The notes beneath the pieces were generated by a model that did not search any database, had not been told where the DNA came from, and saw nothing but the letters and a program-made list of their open reading frames with translations. 64,000 nt of DNA, taken from the NCBI RefSeq assembly GCF_001423425.1, contig NZ_LMNX01000001.1:888970-952969 (forward strand). The letters are read 5' to 3'. The translations under genes and the position numbers were made by a program. Shown one piece after another: positions 59,586-64,000 of the stretch (position 1 is the stretch's first letter; each line of letters starts with the position of its first letter). This DNA is from Rhizobium sp. Leaf306. Lineage in GTDB: Bacteria > Pseudomonadota > Alphaproteobacteria > Rhizobiales > Rhizobiaceae.

Positions 59586-60931
59586 GCCTTAAGCCATACA
59601 AGACCTACAGTGCATCGAACATCGATTGGCTGGGTAGCATCCCCTCTCACTGGGAGGTGAAGCGCTTGAAGCATATGGGCGACGCGATCATCGGACTCAC
59701 TTACAGCCCTGACGATGTGGTGGATGAGGGACAGGGAACACTCGTCCTCAGATCGTCGAACATTCAAAATCGGCGGCTGTCCTGGGATGATAATGTTTAC
59801 GTCACAGGGCAAATCCCCCCTGCACTCAAGACTCGTACAGGCGACATTCTAATCTGCTCCAGAAATGGCAGCCGGGCGCTAATTGGCAAAAATGTAGTGA
59901 TCGACGAAGCCACCGCCGGCGCGTCTTTCGGCGCGTTCATGACTGTTTTTCGGAGCAGCAAGAACCACTACCTTCGACACGTGTTCAACTCCTACCTATT
60001 TGAGTCTCAGTCCAGCTCGTTTCTCAGCTCGACAATCAACCAGCTTACGAGCAGCAATCTTTTGTCAATGGCGGTCCCACTACCTCCCATCGCGGAGCAG
60101 GAGGCCATCGGCGATTTTCTTGACTGTGAGACGGGCAAGATCGACGCCTTGGTCGAACAGCAGCGGCGACTAGTCGACCTGCTGGCGGAAAAGCGCCAAG
60201 CCGTGATCTCCCACACGGTCACCAAGGGCCTCGACCCGAGTGTCAAGATAAAGTCCTCGGGGGTCGAGTGGCTGGGGGATGTGCCGGAGCATTGGGACGT
60301 GAAGCGGCTAGGCCAGCTTGCTTCTGAGCTGCAGACAGGTCCGTTTGGCAGTCAACTTCATTCCCACGATTACGTTGAGGGGTGCACCCCGGTTATCAAT
60401 CCATCAAACCTCCAGGGAGGCAAGATTGTACCCGACTGGTCCAACACTGTCGAGGAAGCACTCGCTGATCAACTTGGCCACCACCGGCTGAGACAGGGAG
60501 ACATCATTTTCGGTCGTCGCGGTGAGATGGGGCGGTGCGCCCTGGTTATGAACGATGCGGAGGGGTGGCTGTGTGGCACAGGCAGCCTTAGGGTAACGCT
60601 CCGCGAAACGCTGATGGCTCAGTTCGTCACCATGTTTTTGCAAACGCAAGCGGTCGCGTCATATCTGCAGCTCGTCTCGGTCGGCTCCACCATGGACAAC
60701 TTGAATACCTCCATCCTCGCGCGGGTCCCCATCCCGTGCCCACCAGTCGAAGAAGCGCTTAGCATAGTGGCGTGGCTCAATTCTGAACTGGAGCGGCTTG
60801 ATAGCCTTGCAATAGAGGCGGAGGCAGCATTGCTCCTCCTTCGAGAACGTCGCATTGCTCTCATCTCTGCTGCCGTCACCGGCAAGATCGATGTGCGCAA
60901 AGTTTGGACTAGCCAGGAGGACGTTGCATGA
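59582..60931 (+). CDS. hsdS: Type I restriction-modification specificity subunit
   Basis: A 449-residue HsdS with two target recognition domains. Each begins with [16 protein letters not shown] or [16 protein letters not shown] and ends in a conserved helix ([21 protein letters not shown] and [21 protein letters not shown]). The two helices set the spacing of a bipartite target. Composition is less GC-rich than hsdM, usual for variable specificity genes. It overlaps its neighbours by 4 bases on both sides. Confidence 0.95.
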   Translation: MSLKPYKTYSASNIDWLGSIPSHWEVKRLKHMGDAIIGLTYSPDDVVDEGQGTLVLRSSNIQNRRLSWDDNVYVTGQIPPALKTRTGDILICSRNGSRALIGKNVVIDEATAGASFGAFMTVFRSSKNHYLRHVFNSYLFESQSSSFLSSTINQLTSSNLLSMAVPLPPIAEQEAIGDFLDCETGKIDALVEQQRRLVDLLAEKRQAVISHTVTKGLDPSVKIKSSGVEWLGDVPEHWDVKRLGQLASELQTGPFGSQLHSHDYVEGCTPVINPSNLQGGKIVPDWSNTVEEALADQLGHHRLRQGDIIFGRRGEMGRCALVMNDAEGWLCGTGSLRVTLRETLMAQFVTMFLQTQAVASYLQLVSVGSTMDNLNTSILARVPIPCPPVEEALSIVAWLNSELERLDSLAIEAEAALLLLRERRIALISAAVTGKIDVRKVWTSQEDVA

Positions 60932-61827
60932 CCGGCAGACCAGAAGGGCGCTCCCTGGAGCTCTACTTCATCGATGGGCGCCCCGACGGCATGTTGACCG
61001 CAGAGGTCTTCAACTGGACTGGCCACATCCTCATGGCACCTCGCACCCAGATTAGTGCCGCATTGACCAGGAAGGAAGCCCGCCATACCGGCGTCTACCT
61101 CTTGATGGGTGAGCGCGATGGACAGCCCGTGGCTTATCTGGGTGAGGGCGACGACATCAGCCACCGCATCAAGAACCATGACATCAACAAGGACTGGTGG
61201 ACGAGCGTCGTCCTTGTCACATCAGCCGCCAACAACCTCCATAAGGCTCATGTCCAGTACCTAGAAGCCCGCTTGATCGAAGTCGCAAGATCAGTCGGTC
61301 GCGTGGTGCTGGATAATGCGACCACACCGGCACGTCCTACGCTCTCGGAGGCCGCCCAGTCGAACATGGAGACGTTCCTGGACAACCTCTTCATGGTGTT
61401 GCCAGCGCTTCGCATCGATATGTTTCTGGCCAGCACACGCCCGGAAACGGCTGCGGCGGCACCAGTTCCCGCTGTGTCACCGGTCTTTGAACTCGCCAAC
61501 AAGCGCCATGGGCTGTCTGCAAAGGCCCGGCTTGTCGAGGGGGACTTCATCGTGGATGCAGGGTCCCTGGCGCGTGCCCAGTGGTCAGGACAAGGCAGCG
61601 AAGACAGTGGCTATGCGCAACTGCATGCCGAGCTGCTGCGGATGGGCGTATTGGTGCCGCAGGGTGACCATGCAGTGTTCAGCAAGTCCTACGCCTTCAA
61701 GAGCACCAGCGGCGCTGCGGCGGTGGTCAATGGCAGGCCTGCCAACGGCACCCTGGAATGGCGCGTGGTCGGCAGCGGGCAGACATACAAGGCCTGGGAG
61801 GCCGAGCAACTGGGGGCGCCATCGTGA
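60928..61827 (+). CDS. GIY-YIG nuclease family protein with DUF4357-like C terminus, inside the type I operon
   Basis: A 299-residue protein. The GIY-YIG core lies at about 54-100: TGVYLLMG as the GIY strand, VAYLGEGDDISHRIKNH as YIG plus the conserved Arg, and a Glu in QYLEARLIEVA. The C-terminal 90 residues (YAQLHAELLRMGVLVPQGDH) resemble DUF4357. It overlaps hsdS by 4 bases and hsdR by 4 bases (GTGA), so it is made as part of the restriction operon. Its role is unknown: an extra nuclease or a regulator are both possible. Confidence 0.88.
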   Translation: MTGRPEGRSLELYFIDGRPDGMLTAEVFNWTGHILMAPRTQISAALTRKEARHTGVYLLMGERDGQPVAYLGEGDDISHRIKNHDINKDWWTSVVLVTSAANNLHKAHVQYLEARLIEVARSVGRVVLDNATTPARPTLSEAAQSNMETFLDNLFMVLPALRIDMFLASTRPETAAAAPVPAVSPVFELANKRHGLSAKARLVEGDFIVDAGSLARAQWSGQGSEDSGYAQLHAELLRMGVLVPQGDHAVFSKSYAFKSTSGAAAVVNGRPANGTLEWRVVGSGQTYKAWEAEQLGAPS

Positions 61828-64000
61828 GCCTGCACAAGGAAGTCAGCTTCGAGACCGAGGTCTGTGACCATCTGGCAGCCCAAGGCTGGCTATATTCCAA
61901 GGACGACGCCACTGGCTACGACCGTGCCCGCGCCCTCTACCCCGCCGATCTGGTTGCCTGGGTCCAGGCCACCCAGCCACAGGCTTGGGCAACCCTCGAC
62001 AAGAACCATGGGACCGCCGCCGAGGTGATACTGCTGGACCGGGTGCGCAAACAGCTCGATGAGCGCGGTACGCTGGAAGTGCTGCGCCATGGCGTCGAGC
62101 TAATCGGTCTGCGGGCGCCGCTGAGCCTTGCCCAGTTCAAGCCAGCACTGGGCATGAACGGCGATATACTGGCCCGCTATGCTGCCAACCGCCTCCGCGT
62201 GGTGCGCCAGGTTCGCTACTCGCCGGCTAACGAGAACAGCATCGACCTGGTCTTGTTCCTCAATGGTCTGCCGATGGCCACTGTCGAGCTCAAGACAGAC
62301 TTCACCCAGTCCGTTCACGACGCCGTGGACCAGTATAGGCATCACCGGAACCCAAGCCCTAAGGGGCAGGTTCCAGAGCCGCTGCTGGCCTTCCCTGGTG
62401 GCGCGCTGGTGCACTTCGCTGCGAGCAACGCCGAGGTGATGATGGCGACCAAGCTCATCGGTCCGCTCACCACCTTCCTGCCCTTCAACAAGGGCAATGC
62501 CGGGGGCAAGGGCAACCCGCCCAACCCCAGTGGTCACCCCACGGCCTATCTCTGGGAAGAGGTGTGGCAGCGCGACAGTTGGCTGGAAATCCTCGGGCGT
62601 TACACCGTTGGTGTCCGCGATGCCAAGAAGGCCCTCAGCGGCTACATGTTCCCGCGCTACCACCAGCTCGATGCCACCCGCAAGCTGCGGGCAGCGGTAC
62701 TCGCCGAAGGCGCTGGGGGCAAATACCTCATCCAGCATTCGGCAGGTTCGGGCAAGACCAACTCCATCGCCTGGTCTGCCCACTTCCTCGCTGATCTGCA
62801 TGACGACCAGGACCGCAAGGTGTTCGACAGCGTGCTGGTGGTGTCCGACCGCAACGTCATCGACAGCCAGCTGCAGGAAGCCATCTTCAGCTTCGAGAGA
62901 AATGCTGGTGTCGTTGCCACCATAAAGAGCGATGCGGGCGCCAAGAGCGGGCAGCTTGCGCAGGCCCTGGCTGACGGCAAGAAGATCGTGGTCTGCACCA
63001 TCCAGACCTTTCCTTTCGCCCTGAAGGAGGTCCAAGAGCTCACCGCAACCCAGGGCAAGCGGTTCGCGGTCATTGCGGACGAGGCGCATTCCAGCCAGAC
63101 CGGCGCGACCGCAGCCCAGCTCAAGGCCGTGCTTTCACCTGAGGAATTGGCGACCCTCGGGGATGGGGGTGAGGTCGGTACCGAGGACATCATGGCTGCC
63201 CAGATGGCGGCTCGTGCTGCCGAGACCGGGGTGACCTACGTCGCGTTCACCGCAACGCCCAAGGGCAAGACGCTGGAGCTGTTCGGGCGGCGACCTGACC
63301 CAAAGCAGCCCGCAAGCGCCACAAACCTGCCAACGGCCTTCCATGTCTATTCCATGCGGCAGGCCATCGAGGAGGGCTTCATCCTCGACGTGCTGCAGAA
63401 CTACACGCCCTACGGCCTGGCCTTCAAGCTGGCCAATGATGGCGTGGAGCTGGACGACACTGAGGTCGAGCGTTCCGAGGCGGTCAAGACGCTGATGCGC
63501 TGGGTCCGGCTGCATCCCTACAACATCGCCCAGAAGGTCCAGATCGTCGTTGAGCACTACCGCGCCAACGTCCAGCCGCTGCTCGACGGTAGGGCCAAGG
63601 CTATGGTTGTGGTCGGCAGCCGTGTCGAGGCCGTCCGCTGGCAACTGGCCATCCAGAAGTACATCAACGAGCAGGGCTACAAGCTCGGGACGCTGGTGGC
63701 ATTCTCAGGCGAAGTCATCGACCCGGACAGCGGGGAAGAGCCGTTCACCGAGGCCAGCAAGCAACTAAACCCAGACCTGAAGGGGCGGGACATCCGCGAG
63801 GCTTTCAAGCTACCAGACTACCACATCCTGCTTGTGGCTAATAAGTTCCAGACTGGGTTCGACCAGCCCCTGCTGTGTGGCATGTACGTGGACAAGCGCC
63901 TCGCTGGCATCCAGGCCGTCCAGACCCTTTCCCGGCTCAACCGGGCGCATCCCGGCAAGGACACCACCTTCGTGCTCGACTTCGTCAACAGTGGCGAAGA
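61824..64000 (+). CDS. hsdR: Type I restriction endonuclease subunit R, partial
   Basis: Starts at GTG 61824, overlapping the GIY-YIG gene, and runs through the right edge with at least 725 residues. The N-terminal PD-(D/E)XK nuclease has SIDLVLF and the ELK of VELKTDF (Glu155, Lys157). The motor domain has Walker A HSAGSGKTNSI at about 306-316, the DEAH box IADEAHSSQT near 419, then TYVAFTATPKGKTLELF and, later, NKFQTGFDQPLL and LSRLNRAHPGKD. It translocates DNA and cuts at a distance. The C-terminal region binding HsdM is beyond the window. Confidence 0.95.
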   Translation, partial: MSLHKEVSFETEVCDHLAAQGWLYSKDDATGYDRARALYPADLVAWVQATQPQAWATLDKNHGTAAEVILLDRVRKQLDERGTLEVLRHGVELIGLRAPLSLAQFKPALGMNGDILARYAANRLRVVRQVRYSPANENSIDLVLFLNGLPMATVELKTDFTQSVHDAVDQYRHHRNPSPKGQVPEPLLAFPGGALVHFAASNAEVMMATKLIGPLTTFLPFNKGNAGGKGNPPNPSGHPTAYLWEEVWQRDSWLEILGRYTVGVRDAKKALSGYMFPRYHQLDATRKLRAAVLAEGAGGKYLIQHSAGSGKTNSIAWSAHFLADLHDDQDRKVFDSVLVVSDRNVIDSQLQEAIFSFERNAGVVATIKSDAGAKSGQLAQALADGKKIVVCTIQTFPFALKEVQELTATQGKRFAVIADEAHSSQTGATAAQLKAVLSPEELATLGDGGEVGTEDIMAAQMAARAAETGVTYVAFTATPKGKTLELFGRRPDPKQPASATNLPTAFHVYSMRQAIEEGFILDVLQNYTPYGLAFKLANDGVELDDTEVERSEAVKTLMRWVRLHPYNIAQKVQIVVEHYRANVQPLLDGRAKAMVVVGSRVEAVRWQLAIQKYINEQGYKLGTLVAFSGEVIDPDSGEEPFTEASKQLNPDLKGRDIREAFKLPDYHILLVANKFQTGFDQPLLCGMYVDKRLAGIQAVQTLSRLNRAHPGKDTTFVLDFVNSGE

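Noticed and set aside
1..64000. CRISPR array
   Set aside because: No set of regularly spaced direct repeats of 25-40 bases was found; the repeats seen are single palindromes.

Overview
The window reads as chromosome of a Rhizobiales alphaproteobacterium close to Rhizobium/Agrobacterium. The evidence is a PodJ-type polar factor with Sel1 repeats, OpgC for periplasmic glucans, ligase-associated Lhr helicase and PdeM, a K-like ECF sigma/RskA pair beside a DUF4394 protein, and rhizobial-style intergenic repeats. No tRNA, rRNA or CRISPR array was seen.

Bases 1-44272 are GC-rich core genome, densely packed on both strands. In order: a D-amino-acid PLP enzyme, an RpiR regulator and RidA; a PAS-GGDEF-EAL protein and a KTSC protein; polysaccharide deacetylase, GalE, an aminotransferase and MscL; a symporter-histidine kinase hybrid and OpgC; a beta-oxidation cluster on the minus strand (acyl-CoA dehydrogenase, thiolase, cupin, FadJ); PodJ; TauE/SafE with a TIGR02186 protein and a ClC-family protein; DUF4394 divergent from ECF sigma and anti-sigma; alpha/beta hydrolase; the minus-strand series YitT-YitT-Lhr-PdeM; a TPR methyltransferase; DUF6460 and a CAP lipoprotein; PyrD with DUF952; a NarL-type response regulator; an S24-type repressor; a solute-binding protein; and a large MshEN-GT2 glycosyltransferase.

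From about 44.3 kb to the end, base composition drops and gene content becomes accessory. The first part (44504-49944) looks like a satellite or integrated-plasmid replication module: an orphan protein, an AlpA-type regulator, an HUH-type Rep-like endonuclease overlapping a DUF927 ATPase-like protein with a degenerate P-loop, then a strong promoter, a candidate C4-type antisense RNA and a terminator, followed by two small accessory genes including DUF3768. The start of the DUF927 gene carries a 26-bp perfect palindrome and a second palindrome with the same 12-bp core.

An XRE regulator, a DUF805 protein and an exported orphan follow. The last part (51948-64000) is a defence island: a stand-alone PD-(D/E)XK nuclease-like protein, a 998-residue NACHT NTPase, a small serine recombinase, an IS1182-like transposase remnant, and a type I restriction-modification operon hsdM-hsdS-GIY-YIG-hsdR joined by 4-base overlaps. 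hsdR is cut by the window edge.

The most novel-looking material is the HUH/DUF927 module with its internal palindromes and candidate antisense RNA, and the NACHT plus PD-(D/E)XK pair.
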